Assembly: GCF_009002475.1 (NCBI RefSeq)
Contig: NZ_AP019860.1
Location: 5,904,501-5,968,500, forward strand
Source of the DNA: Candidatus Uabimicrobium amorphum
GTDB taxonomy: Bacteria > Planctomycetota > Uabimicrobiia > Uabimicrobiales > Uabimicrobiaceae
Direction of reading: 5' to 3'
Length of the DNA: 64,000 bases
Shown: positions 42,153 to 50,776 of the stretch, piece after piece
Layout of the letters: each line of letters opens with the position of its first letter
Position numbering within the stretch: the first letter of the stretch is position 1
Notes under the pieces: generated by a model
Databases searched by the model: none
What the model was told of the DNA's origin: nothing
What the model saw: only the letters and a program-made list of their open reading frames with translations
Translations under genes and position numbers: made by a program

Positions 42153-42893
42153 ATGCGCGTACAAAACGTCATTCGAAAATCACTAACCGAAATTGAGAGT
42201 AATACTATATACCACGGCTGTACTTTTTATATCGATCACCCAGTACCTATTTTGCACAATAGTCAGTTTTATCATTGTAGTTTTCGCGGGGAAAAGTTGG
42301 TTGTGGATGAGATATACAATTGTACTTTTATTCATTGCAACATGAACGAGCTAAAAATAAAAGCTTCCAAGCGTGTTAGTTTTGATGAGGGGTATATCAA
42401 CGAGATCACCGTTGAGGTAGATTCTGCGGCGTTTGTTAAGATGTATTTTAACTATCAAGGCAACTATATTCTATTAGAACCGCATGGATTTTTGGGCAAA
42501 GAAACCAATGTTTTTTCTCAAGCTTTGAATTTAATCCCCCGAGAGAGTACTCAAGTGATGTGCAACATGGAACATTTGCAATATCTCGCAGTGCGTTGCT
42601 TTTATCGTTTGCAATCGTTTATGGAAAGTATCCGCGAAGAAAATGGTGATATTCGCTTTTATAAAGCGCAGTCATTTATGATGAATTTATTTGCGGTAGC
42701 GGATTTTTCGGAAAAACTGTATGGTAGTTTTGAAGAGGCCATGTGTGCACCACGTTACCGCAAAGCACAGGACTTTAGCTCTATCCAACCCACGCAGGGA
42801 TGGTCTTCAGATAGGATGAATAACTTACGACGTTTTACCTATACAAGTCGCAGTTACTGTTTTCGCGCCACGACTTCTCCATTACAAAAATAG
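42153..42893 (+). CDS. GCTF-domain protein with STAS-like C-terminal domain
   Basis: The start at 42153 is fixed by an excellent TAGGAGG; an in-frame ATG at 42099 has none. The protein has 246 residues. Residues 10-90 are the shared domain (I-Y-H-G-C-T-F-Y-I, Q-F-Y-H-C-S-F-R, N-C-T-F-I-H-C). The part around 135-205 (T-Q-V-M-C-N-M-E-H-L-Q-Y-L-A-V, D-I-R-F-Y-K-A, L-F-A-V-A-D-F-S-E-K-L) has the strand-helix rhythm of a STAS domain without its usual phospho-Ser. The tail F-T-Y-T-S-R-S-Y-C-F-R-A-T is shared with the gene at 55790. It is followed by the AAA+ gene after 29 bp. Confidence 0.8.
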   Translation: MRVQNVIRKSLTEIESNTIYHGCTFYIDHPVPILHNSQFYHCSFRGEKLVVDEIYNCTFIHCNMNELKIKASKRVSFDEGYINEITVEVDSAAFVKMYFNYQGNYILLEPHGFLGKETNVFSQALNLIPRESTQVMCNMEHLQYLAVRCFYRLQSFMESIREENGDIRFYKAQSFMMNLFAVADFSEKLYGSFEEAMCAPRYRKAQDFSSIQPTQGWSSDRMNNLRRFTYTSRSYCFRATTSPLQK

Positions 42894-42922
42894 CCAAATT
42901 TATCAAAGAAAATGAGCGTATT

Positions 42923-44404
42923 ATGGACTTGAAACTTTCTCCTACCCAAGCGAAGTGTTTTCAAAATCTCGAAAAAGCCATGGATATTGGCAACATTGTG
43001 GTTTTGCGTGGGCAATCGGGCTTGGGAAAAACAACTTTGCTACAAGTATTACAAAAAAAAATAAGCGGTACTTTCATCGGAACACCTGATCTCTTATGTT
43101 TACAAAAAGAAAAAAATCATTTATCATTGCCACAAATACTTGACGAACTTTGCACAATCGCCTTTGAAGAAAGCAATATTGTACTGATTGATGACCTTTT
43201 GTCTTTGTACGATCGACAATCGAACGAATTTTGGGAGCTGATTCTGCAACTTATTTGTTCTAAAGCGATGTCCATGAGTAAAAAAATCATTTTTTCTCAT
43301 ACAGGTATCGCTACCTCACTGGTACATAAACGTTGCATGTATATCGAGCTTGAAGATTTTCAAGTAGAGGATTACCAGTTTTTTGGTGAAGTTTTTTTCA
43401 AAAAACACACGTTAGATATGAGTAAAGTCTATCAATTTGTTCCGAGACTAAATGTTTATCAAATGAAAATGGCTGGGCAGGCGTTTCACTCACAAGAGGA
43501 CGTTCATAACGATGACGTGATTGATTACCTCTTAGAACACCACAATGTCAATAATGTGTTTATCGAAAATGTGGAAAAAGTTCACCTGGAGGAAATCAAA
43601 GGATTAGATGACGTTTTACAAACTCTCGAAACACATGTTATTTTGCCTTTAGAAAGTCCCTTGGCCGCAGAATTAAATCTAAAACACAAAAAGGGGGTGT
43701 TGTTGTATGGACCTCCTGGCACAGGTAAAACGAGTATAGGTCGTGTACTTGCGCATCGTTTGAAGAGCAAATTTTTTTCCGTAGATGGTCGATTTGCCAG
43801 CAATGACAGAGAGTTCTATCTTCAAGTGTGCAAAGTTTTTGAAGCAGCGAAAAAAAACGCCCCGAGTATTGTTTTTATTGACGAAGCAGATACCTGCTGG
43901 TCATACGGTAATTTGTACCGCTATTTGTTAACCGAACTGGACGGTATAGAAGGCGCTCGATCAGGTACTGTCTGTATTATTATGACAGCAATGGATGTAA
44001 GCAATATTCCTCCTGCGCTAGTGAGAAGTGGACGCGTAGAGCTATGGCTAGAGCTTGAGTTACCAGATGAAAAAACGCGTCGCGAAATACTAGAGCACTG
44101 TATACAACAACATGGAGATTTTTTCCATGATGTTGACCTGAAATTGTTAGGTCGAAATAGCGAAGGGTTTTCCGGGGCGGATTTGAGAAGAATCACCGAC
44201 GATGTAAAAAATTTCTACGCTTATGACAAAGCCCATGACAACGAAACATTGTCCGTAAATGAATATTTCTTGAAAGCCATTAAAGTGGTCAAGCACAACA
44301 AACAAAAACAAGAACAAGCCGCAGGTAACGCAAATAACAACCAAACCGCTTACAATTCTCTGTTTTCTTTTTTCGAATGGATGAATCAACTGCCCAAAAA
44401 ATAA
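42923..44404 (+). CDS. AAA+ ATPase with two P-loops
   Basis: The protein has 493 residues. The first ATPase region has Walker A G-Q-S-G-L-G-K-T-T (about 30-38) and Walker B-like I-V-L-I-D-D (about 86). The second has G-P-P-G-T-G-K-T-S (about 263-271), I-V-F-I-D-E-A-D (about 316), arginine-finger region L-V-R-S-G-R-V-E and the G-F-S-G-A-D-L sensor-2 motif. The second domain is classic AAA (Cdc48/Pex1/katanin type). It is probably a hexameric remodelling ATPase. It lies between the GCTF-STAS gene and the Hcp-like gene on the same strand with short gaps (29 and 43 bp). The substrate is unknown; one of its neighbours is the natural guess. Confidence 0.88.
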   Translation: MDLKLSPTQAKCFQNLEKAMDIGNIVVLRGQSGLGKTTLLQVLQKKISGTFIGTPDLLCLQKEKNHLSLPQILDELCTIAFEESNIVLIDDLLSLYDRQSNEFWELILQLICSKAMSMSKKIIFSHTGIATSLVHKRCMYIELEDFQVEDYQFFGEVFFKKHTLDMSKVYQFVPRLNVYQMKMAGQAFHSQEDVHNDDVIDYLLEHHNVNNVFIENVEKVHLEEIKGLDDVLQTLETHVILPLESPLAAELNLKHKKGVLLYGPPGTGKTSIGRVLAHRLKSKFFSVDGRFASNDREFYLQVCKVFEAAKKNAPSIVFIDEADTCWSYGNLYRYLLTELDGIEGARSGTVCIIMTAMDVSNIPPALVRSGRVELWLELELPDEKTRREILEHCIQQHGDFFHDVDLKLLGRNSEGFSGADLRRITDDVKNFYAYDKAHDNETLSVNEYFLKAIKVVKHNKQKQEQAAGNANNNQTAYNSLFSFFEWMNQLPKK

Positions 44405-44447
44405 CGATCATGATTTTGCATACAAATAATACACAGAAAGGATATCG

Positions 44448-44909
44448 ATGCCTGTAAACATGTTTTTAAAAGTAGAAGGAATAAAAGGCGAAGCAAAAGA
44501 CGAAGGTTATGAGGACTGGGTCGAAGTTCTTGCTTGGAGTTGGGGATGTTCGCGAAACTTCGACAAAGAAACAAAAGAAGAGTACTACAACAAACAAGAT
44601 ATTAGCATCACAAAGTGGTATGATCGCACGAGCCCCATTATGGCTTTTTCGTGCTCGCAAAACACCATTTACCCAGAGGTGATACTCGAAGTAAACAAGG
44701 GAGATGGCGATAAGGGAAACTTTTTATCTTACAAAATGAAAAACGCAAGAGTCACTTCTTGTTCGACAGGAGGTTCCGGTGGAGAAAGGAGACTCACCGA
44801 AAACATTACTTTTGAGTTTGAGGAAATTGAATGGATATATCATTTACCAAAAGAGTTTCATACGGAAGAGGAAACATTTGTGAGCCGTAGTTACTCAAGT
44901 AAAGAATAG
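44448..44909 (+). CDS. Hcp-family (type VI secretion tube-like) protein
   Basis: The 153 residues match the Hcp family: M-F-L-K-V-E-G-I-K-G-E-A at the start, D-W-V-E-V-L-A-W-S-W-G, then Y-N-K-Q-D-I-S-I-T-K and a C-terminal strand set ending in I-T-F-E-F-E-E-I-E-W. Hcp forms hexameric rings that stack into the inner tube of contractile secretion machines and can carry effectors. The ribosome-binding site AAAGGA is good. No sheath, baseplate or ClpV gene is visible in the window, so either the machine is encoded elsewhere or this is an orphan member. It follows the tandem AAA+ gene. Confidence 0.85.
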   Translation: MPVNMFLKVEGIKGEAKDEGYEDWVEVLAWSWGCSRNFDKETKEEYYNKQDISITKWYDRTSPIMAFSCSQNTIYPEVILEVNKGDGDKGNFLSYKMKNARVTSCSTGGSGGERRLTENITFEFEEIEWIYHLPKEFHTEEETFVSRSYSSKE

Positions 44910-44971
44910 TAAGTGAATATTTCCCCGCCCAAGATTGTTGTTACCTATTTATAGAATGTTCCACGGTATTA

Positions 44972-45129
44972 GGGCGTGTCATCAATTAAAGTTTGTTTAA
45001 TATTAAAGTCATTGTAAATTCTAGCTAGGCGCTCCGAACGCATCATAACCAGTTTATTTAAATGAGGAGCAACGACACTAGTATTTACAAGGGCTCAATA
45101 GTGAATGAAGGTTAATTGATGACACGCCC
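44972..45129. mobile_element. MITE-like element with 18-bp perfect terminal inverted repeats
   Basis: The element is 158 bp. Its ends GGGCGTGTCATCAATTAA (44972-44989) and TTAATTGATGACACGCCC (45112-45129) are exact inverted repeats, flanked on both sides by TA (44970-44971 and 45130-45131) as a target-site duplication. This fits a non-autonomous element moved by an IS630/Tc1-type or similar transposase. It encodes nothing. No transposase is in the window. The right-hand TA is part of the stop codon of the LRR gene at 45129. Confidence 0.85.
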
Positions 45130-46790
45130 TAGTCCGAATCAAATTGAGCGAGAAATTCTTTCACTTGCGATGAAACTTCCTCCATGGGGTTGCCTGTATA
45201 ATAAAAACTTTGTAAATTTTGCAAAAGAGTGATTTTGTCAGGTAAGGTTTGTATGTTGTTGTATCTAATGTTTAGGTAATTGAGTTCCGTGAGTTTTGAG
45301 ATTTCGTGTGGAATGGTTGTGATATTGTTGCTAGAAAGATCTAGCTTCTTCAATTTGCGCAGATGGAGAAGATTGTGAGGAATTTCTTTGATATTGCATG
45401 AACTCAAAATTAGAGAAGTTAAAGATGGTATGTCAGAAAGAGATTCTATTTGGAGTTGCTCACAATAACAGATTGCTAAAGTTTTTAGTGACGAGCAACT
45501 ACTTATTTGTTGTGGAATTTTCTGGATAGGTATTTCGGATAAACTAAGAACTTTTAAGTTGGCCCAATTTTTTATTTCTACAATTTCTACAGGGAATTGG
45601 GGAATGGCTTTTCCTAAAAATAATATTTCTAGTGACGATAATTTAGTTAATTCCCTAGGGAAAGACGTTAAATTTTTGGAGCTTAAAAGTAGCGTTGTTA
45701 ATGAATGGAGTTTTGCAAAACTTTTCGGGAGGGTCTGAATTAACGTTTTTCTTAAATCTAAATAGTTCAATGAAGATAGTTCACCTATTTCACTACAAAT
45801 TTCGGTGATTGGGTTGTGTACTACGGATAAGACTCGTAAACTCTTTAGATTTTGTATCGCCGGTGGCAAACTTTGTAGTTTATTCCGTTCAAAGAATAGT
45901 GTTTCTAGAGATGGTAAATGGCAAATTTGTGTTGGAAATTCCTCGATTTTATTGACTTTGACATTCAATTCCTGTAGCTGCTCTAGCTGATCCATTTCTT
46001 GTGGAAGACGACTAAGTTTATTGTTTCTTAAATTTAGAGAAACGAGAGGTAGTTTTCCGATTTCTTGTGGGATACTCGTCAACTGATTACTCTCTAGATT
46101 AAGATGGGTAAGATGACAGAGTTTGTCTATTTCTTTTGGAAGACTAGTTAGTGCATTACGCTGCAAGCTTAAACTCTCTAAGTTTTTCAAGTCAAGAACA
46201 GCCAAAGGAAAGGACTCAAAATGGCTATCGTCAAGGTTTAAATGCCGTAGATTTTTTAACTTTGTAATTTCTTGTGGTAGAAAACCCGTTTCACTATCAT
46301 ATAGCTTTAATGACTCTAAGGAAGACAGTTCGAACACTTCTAGTGGTAAAGCCGCAAACTGTAGATTTAATTCAAGATGCGTTAATTTTTTTAGCTTTCC
46401 TATTTCTTCAGACAATCGATTATATCCTCCAGATAATGTCAGATGATATAGATTTTCGCATAATAGGATTTCTTTCCCTGGTAGTTCTTTTATTATATTG
46501 AGTTGCATTTTGGTGATGTAAGAGCCAATATCTTTGGCACATACTGCGAGGTTTTCAGGGGTTGTGAATACTTTTTCTAATTGAGAGAATGTGCAATCAA
46601 CAAAGAGACACTCATCTCCCATTAGAGTACCGATGTATAAGGTGCAAGGATTACGAAAACTACAATTGCGAAATGTGCAATTTTCCATATGGATTAACTT
46701 GGAAGAATCTAAATAGAAAGTACACCCTTCATAATTAGTATTGTTAGATATTCTTTTTAAGCTTTGTTTGTAAATAGTTTGTTTTGTCAT
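45129..46790 (-). CDS. GCTF-domain protein with leucine-rich repeats, second copy type
   Basis: The start at 46790 has GGAGGG 7 bp upstream; an in-frame ATG further up (46871) has none. The protein has 553 residues. Residues 8-85 are the shared domain (N-Y-E-G-C-T-F-Y-L, N-C-T-F-R-N-C-S-F-R, D-E-C-L-F-V-D-C-T-F). About 18 LRR units follow, more diverse than those of the 36204 gene (L-P-Q-E-I, L-T-S-L-P-K-E-I, I-P-Q-E-I), so this array is older. The TAG stop is built from the TA target duplication plus the first base of the MITE. It is last in a five-gene run with kinase-TPR, PAP2 and two membrane/lipoprotein genes. Confidence 0.88.
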   Translation of the reverse strand: MTKQTIYKQSLKRISNNTNYEGCTFYLDSSKLIHMENCTFRNCSFRNPCTLYIGTLMGDECLFVDCTFSQLEKVFTTPENLAVCAKDIGSYITKMQLNIIKELPGKEILLCENLYHLTLSGGYNRLSEEIGKLKKLTHLELNLQFAALPLEVFELSSLESLKLYDSETGFLPQEITKLKNLRHLNLDDSHFESFPLAVLDLKNLESLSLQRNALTSLPKEIDKLCHLTHLNLESNQLTSIPQEIGKLPLVSLNLRNNKLSRLPQEMDQLEQLQELNVKVNKIEEFPTQICHLPSLETLFFERNKLQSLPPAIQNLKSLRVLSVVHNPITEICSEIGELSSLNYLDLRKTLIQTLPKSFAKLHSLTTLLLSSKNLTSFPRELTKLSSLEILFLGKAIPQFPVEIVEIKNWANLKVLSLSEIPIQKIPQQISSCSSLKTLAICYCEQLQIESLSDIPSLTSLILSSCNIKEIPHNLLHLRKLKKLDLSSNNITTIPHEISKLTELNYLNIRYNNIQTLPDKITLLQNLQSFYYTGNPMEEVSSQVKEFLAQFDSD

Positions 46791-46851
46791 GGTTTCCCTC
46801 CAAGTCATCGTAGTATTTTTTATGTAGAATTTTAGCGGAAATTCACTGACA

Positions 46852-47190
46852 TCATTGCGAAAGATGTCCAAAAAACACTATGTCGATCATCACATCGATT
46901 GGTACAGTAAAGAAATAAAGAGAACGCAAAAAATAGGTGTACGGGCGCGATTCACGGTATGCATTTTTTCTTTTTTCCGTTTGCTGTTGTCCTTGTTGAT
47001 TTGTGTAGGTGAAGTCATATTCTTCGACGTGTAACTCTTCTTTACTTATTTTTTGCGACAATTTTGTTGTGAGTGGCTCACAATTATTGCCTGTTTGATA
47101 CCCGGTTAATAAGCCTACAGTATGACAACATCCACTAAAAATTAGACATATTAAGAGTATACAATATCTTGTATACGCTCGCTTTCCCAT
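46852..47190 (-). CDS. Small lipoprotein with membrane-like segment
   Basis: The protein has 112 residues; signal peptide ends I-F-S-G-C, so it should be a lipoprotein. The middle is hydrophilic (Q-Q-G-Q-Q-Q-T-E-K-R) and the end hydrophobic (F-F-T-V-P-I-D-V-M-I-D-I-V-F-F-G). That layout resembles the lipoprotein at 5761 and the YceK/YidQ group; the sequences are not clearly the same family. It lies between the four-helix membrane protein gene and the GCTF-LRR gene on the minus strand. The function is unknown. Confidence 0.65.
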   Translation of the reverse strand: MGKRAYTRYCILLICLIFSGCCHTVGLLTGYQTGNNCEPLTTKLSQKISKEELHVEEYDFTYTNQQGQQQTEKRKNAYRESRPYTYFLRSLYFFTVPIDVMIDIVFFGHLSQ

Positions 47191-47217
47191 AAAATTACTC
47201 TCCCTAAGTTTTATAGT

Positions 47218-47586
47218 CTACAATATTTTTTTGCGATCGACCGCTAAAATCGCCAGGTATATGACTGCGAAAGTCGCGATGAGTATGTCGTCGTTGATCC
47301 CTGGCGCACCGCTTTGGGGGATTACAAAAAGAGCAGCGAAGTATCCACCAAAAAAGAGTAGCGCTGTTATGAGTAATGTGTACCATGCCCACTTTTGAGG
47401 ATAAGCGTTCCAGGTGATGATAACACCCAATGTATGTATGGTGATTAGCCATATGGTCGCTTGAAATGCGTGATTACGTGCATGAAGATCCCATGAATGA
47501 TCGGCAATGTGTCGTGCCATCGCGATGGAAAATCCCACGGCAATTGTTACATGGATGAATGTGAGCCCCCATTTTGTTTTGTTCAT
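47218..47586 (-). CDS. Four-helix membrane protein
   Basis: The start at 47586 has AGGAGG; an upstream ATG does not. The protein has 122 residues and four hydrophobic helices (near 5-22, 41-57, 65-86 and 97-114). Conserved-looking H-A-R-N-H-A-F-Q and the short loop P-Q-S-G-A-P-G-I-N-D-D could be functional, but I recognise no named family. It follows the PAP2 gene by 31 bp. Confidence 0.7.
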   Translation of the reverse strand: MNKTKWGLTFIHVTIAVGFSIAMARHIADHSWDLHARNHAFQATIWLITIHTLGVIITWNAYPQKWAWYTLLITALLFFGGYFAALFVIPQSGAPGINDDILIATFAVIYLAILAVDRKKIL

Positions 47587-47617
47587 TTTTGCCTCCTGTT
47601 TTCTCATCAATATTTGG

Positions 47618-48229
47618 TTACTTGATTTCTTTTCTTACAATAACGTACCAACAAATCACTGCCAAAACAAACCCTCCGATAACATCGTAAATAAAATGTT
47701 GCTTTGTGGTAAGAGTGGACAAGCTAATAAGAGTCGCGACGCAAGATGCAGCAAAAAACAATGTCTTTCTGCGCCATAAAATTAGAGCCGTTACCCACGA
47801 TGCTGCCACGTGTAAACTAGGGAAGGTATTGGTGGTGGCGTCAAGGTGGTGAATCCACGAATATACAAAATACCAGATCTTATTGTCAATTGTTGTGAGT
47901 GATGGCCTTGTGATGGCGGCGGGAAAGAAAATAAAAAACAGCCACCCTGTGGCACATGTCAATAAATAGATGGCGATAACGCGCATGAAATCTTTGACAT
48001 CTATGAGTAAAACCACGGCCAAAATAAAGGGGTATATCGCGAGGTAAATGATCACTGTCCACGGAAGAAAAGGAATCTTTTTGTCTAAAGAAGTTTGTAA
48101 ATCATATGCCGGCTCTACATAGTATTGAATGAGGAAATATACTATTTGAAAAAAAAGCATGACTGTGATGCCTATAAGGGCAACGAAGCTCTTTTTTTCG
48201 AGGCGTTCGCGTAATTTTTTTTTCATCAA
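47618..48229 (-). CDS. PAP2-superfamily membrane phosphatase
   Basis: The protein has 203 residues with five or six helices. The catalytic motifs are F-P-S-L-H-V-A-A-S (motif 2, catalytic His) and S-T-L-T-T-K-Q-H-F-I-Y-D-V-I-G-G (motif 3, with His and Asp). Motif 1 is not obvious, as in the inositol-phosphorylceramide-synthase-like branch of the superfamily. It would dephosphorylate or transfer lipid head groups at the membrane. It lies 24 bp after the kinase-TPR gene on the same strand. Confidence 0.85.
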   Translation of the reverse strand: MMKKKLRERLEKKSFVALIGITVMLFFQIVYFLIQYYVEPAYDLQTSLDKKIPFLPWTVIIYLAIYPFILAVVLLIDVKDFMRVIAIYLLTCATGWLFFIFFPAAITRPSLTTIDNKIWYFVYSWIHHLDATTNTFPSLHVAASWVTALILWRRKTLFFAASCVATLISLSTLTTKQHFIYDVIGGFVLAVICWYVIVRKEIK

Positions 48230-48253
48230 TTTATGTCTTTCTATGTAAAGATC

Positions 48254-50521
48254 CTACTTGCGTAAATTGCGTGATATTTGTAAATGGTATTGTGCTTTTT
48301 GTGTGTTATTGATCGCTGTGTAGCACAGGTATAGACCACGATGAGAACGCCATTTATTTGGTTCTATCGAAATGGCTTTATGGAAATCTTTTATGGCGAG
48401 AGTATATTTGTTTTGTTGGTAGTAGAGAATACCGCGGTTGTGATAAGAATTCGAATCTTTTGGGTTAAGAATAATCGCTTTACTATAATCTTGCATGGCG
48501 AGAGTATATTCTTTTTGTTGGTAGTAAAGACTGGCGCGGTTGTAATAAATATGTTGCGCATTGGGATTGAGGAAAATCGCTTTGTTGTAGTCGGCAATGG
48601 CATGCTTATACCTCCTTTGCTTTTCGTAAAAAAGAGCACGGTTATTGTAGGCATTTGGATTTTTTGGATTGAGTAGAATTGCTTGGTTGTAATCGCTTTG
48701 CGCAAGAGTAGGTTGGTTTAGCTTGTTATAAAGTTTGGCGCGATGACTGTAAGCGTATTTGTGCTTAGGGTCTAGGGCGATTGCTTTGTTGTAGTCGCGT
48801 ATAGCACGTTTGTATTTTTTTAGTTTTTCGTAGATAAGTCCACGGTTGTTATAAACATCCGCATTTTGTGGAGCGAGGAGAATTGTTTTATGATAATCCG
48901 CCATGGCCAGAGTATATTTTTTTTGATTTTTGTAAAGATTCCCGCGATTGTTATATGCTTCTAGATAGTTAGGTGCAACGGCGATGGCTTTGGTGTAGTC
49001 CGTCCGTGCAAGATCGTATTTTCCCAGTTTTTCGTAGATAAGTCCGCGATTATTGTACGCTTTAGGAATTTGCGGGGCGAGGGCAATGATTTTGCTATAG
49101 TCAGCGATTGCCAGGGCGTATTTTTGTCGTTGATGGTAGAGAATAGCTCGGTTGTTATACGCGTTTATGTCTGTGGGGCTAAAAAGAATAGCTTTGCTGT
49201 AATCCCATTCTGCGAGATCGTACTTTTGCAATTGTTGATAAAGAGTTCCACGATTGTTATATGCCCCTGAATCGTTAGGGGTTTTTTCGATTTTTTGTGT
49301 GTAATATGCAATGCTTTTTTGTTTGTCACCACTTTGCGCAGTTACGTATCCTTTTATAAAACTCCAATCTTCATTTTCTCCGTAGCTTTCGACATCTTCA
49401 AAAATTTTAGAAAATAGACTGGCGAACTTTTCATCGTTTTGCAACTGCGCGTAGTTGCGCACCGCATAACTGAGAACGGCCATCACTTTATTGAGAGCCG
49501 CTTTGGTTTTGTCCTTTTCCTGTTGCGTTCGTTGTGCTGCTTGTTGCGCTTTTTTACGTTCTTGGTGCGCATAGTTCAATGCATTGATTGTTACCAAAAG
49601 AGAACAGAACAATATTAGGAAGACTAAGGCAATGCTACTGCATATAACTTTGTGTTTGTGAATGAAGTGGGCCATCACATCCCAGGAATTGTATTTGCGA
49701 GCGATGAGCGGGCGATGCGCTTTAAAATTTTTTAGTTCTCGTGCAAGTTGTTCAAAGTCTTTGTATCTTTTGTGAAAATTGCGTTTTAAGCATTTTAGGC
49801 ATATGGCTTCGAGGTAGGGCGAAATATCGGGATTGAGATGCCTAAGAGGAATAGGCGTGTTTTTGATAATTTGTACAATGATATTGATTTCCGACTCTCC
49901 CTGGTATACGGTTCTATAGGTGAGAGCTTCATACATCGAAGCACCTAGTGAATATATGTCACTGGCAAAAGTTGTCTTGCCTTCTACTTGTTCAGGAGCC
50001 ATATAGTAAACAGTGCCCAACATTTGTCCTGATTTTGACAATCGTTGCGTTTGGTTGGACTGTTTTGCCAAACCAAAATCCATGATTTTGGGCAGTTTGT
50101 CTTTGGTGATGATAATATTCGATGGTTTGATATCGCGATGGATGACACTTTGTGAATGCGCGTAGTGCAACGCTTCACAAATTGGTATGAGCAAGTCAAC
50201 TAAGTCCTGTGGGAGAATATTTTTATTGCCAACCAAATAAGAAAGAGTAACGCCTTCTATGTATTCCATTGTAAAGAAGGGACGTGGTGAACTGCCGTAT
50301 TCGTAGAAACGCACAATATTGGGGTGATTCAGCTTGGCGATGGTTGCCACTTCTAAGAAAAAGCGTTGTAGATATTCTTGTGAGTCATGAGTAATGACCT
50401 TAAGGGCAATGATCGTTTTTAGCTTTGTGTCATAAGCTTTGTAGACGGCTCCCATTCCACCACGCCCTAGCTCTTCTAATATTTGATATCTATTAAATTG
50501 CTTTGCCGATTGTGCATTCAT
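48254..50521 (-). CDS. Ser/Thr protein kinase with TPR array
   Basis: The protein has 755 residues. The kinase (about 10-270) is complete: G-R-G-G-M-G-A-V-Y, A-L-K-V-I, V-I-H-R-D-I-K-P-S-N-I-I, I-M-D-F-G-L-A-K, G-T-V-Y-Y-M-A-P-E-Q. A helix at about 292-316 anchors it. A short coiled stretch is followed by about ten TPR units from residue 395 on, each of the N-x-A-Y-N-N-R-G-x-x-Y-x-x-x-x-K-Y-x-x-A form, presumably facing outwards and binding peptides or partners. It seems to head the run kinase - PAP2 - membrane protein - lipoprotein - GCTF-LRR. Confidence 0.94.
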   Translation of the reverse strand: MNAQSAKQFNRYQILEELGRGGMGAVYKAYDTKLKTIIALKVITHDSQEYLQRFFLEVATIAKLNHPNIVRFYEYGSSPRPFFTMEYIEGVTLSYLVGNKNILPQDLVDLLIPICEALHYAHSQSVIHRDIKPSNIIITKDKLPKIMDFGLAKQSNQTQRLSKSGQMLGTVYYMAPEQVEGKTTFASDIYSLGASMYEALTYRTVYQGESEINIIVQIIKNTPIPLRHLNPDISPYLEAICLKCLKRNFHKRYKDFEQLARELKNFKAHRPLIARKYNSWDVMAHFIHKHKVICSSIALVFLILFCSLLVTINALNYAHQERKKAQQAAQRTQQEKDKTKAALNKVMAVLSYAVRNYAQLQNDEKFASLFSKIFEDVESYGENEDWSFIKGYVTAQSGDKQKSIAYYTQKIEKTPNDSGAYNNRGTLYQQLQKYDLAEWDYSKAILFSPTDINAYNNRAILYHQRQKYALAIADYSKIIALAPQIPKAYNNRGLIYEKLGKYDLARTDYTKAIAVAPNYLEAYNNRGNLYKNQKKYTLAMADYHKTILLAPQNADVYNNRGLIYEKLKKYKRAIRDYNKAIALDPKHKYAYSHRAKLYNKLNQPTLAQSDYNQAILLNPKNPNAYNNRALFYEKQRRYKHAIADYNKAIFLNPNAQHIYYNRASLYYQQKEYTLAMQDYSKAIILNPKDSNSYHNRGILYYQQNKYTLAIKDFHKAISIEPNKWRSHRGLYLCYTAINNTQKAQYHLQISRNLRK

Positions 50522-50633
50522 TCATTTGACTTTCCACAGTAAAGAGAAGTACTTTGTAAAATAAGAATATTCTCTTTATTATTTTTTGTAATTACATTCC
50601 TGATGAAGGGAGAAAGTTCTCTATTTGCAAATT

Positions 50634-50679
50634 TTATCTAGGCTAGATAGATTTTATGAAGAGAGAGCATCCTAGATAA
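50634..50679. repeat. Inverted repeat in divergent promoter region
   Basis: TTATCTAGG and CCTAGATAA are exact inverted repeats 28 bp apart, between the divergent genes starting at 50521 and 50777. It could be a looped operator. Confidence 0.3.
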
Positions 50680-50701
50680 ATCTAAAATCAAAGTAACAAG
50701 A

Positions 50702-50730
50702 TTGCCGGAATAACACAATCGTGTTACAAT
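50702..50730 (+). promoter_or_regulatory. Sigma-70-type promoter with operator-like palindrome
   Basis: TTGCCG (50702-50707) and TACAAT (50725-50730) are 17 bp apart, 47 bp before the ATG of the 50777 gene. The spacer holds the palindrome TAACACAATCGTGTTA (50711-50726, 6-bp arms), placed where a repressor would block RNA polymerase. Confidence 0.5.
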
Positions 50731-50776
50731 AGACATATGCGCAATTTAGCGGTCTTTTTACCACAGGAGGTCAAAA

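Noticed and set aside
44448..44909. Calling a complete type VI secretion locus
   Set aside because: Only an Hcp-like protein and an AAA+ ATPase that is not ClpV are present; no sheath, baseplate, VgrG or membrane complex genes were seen.
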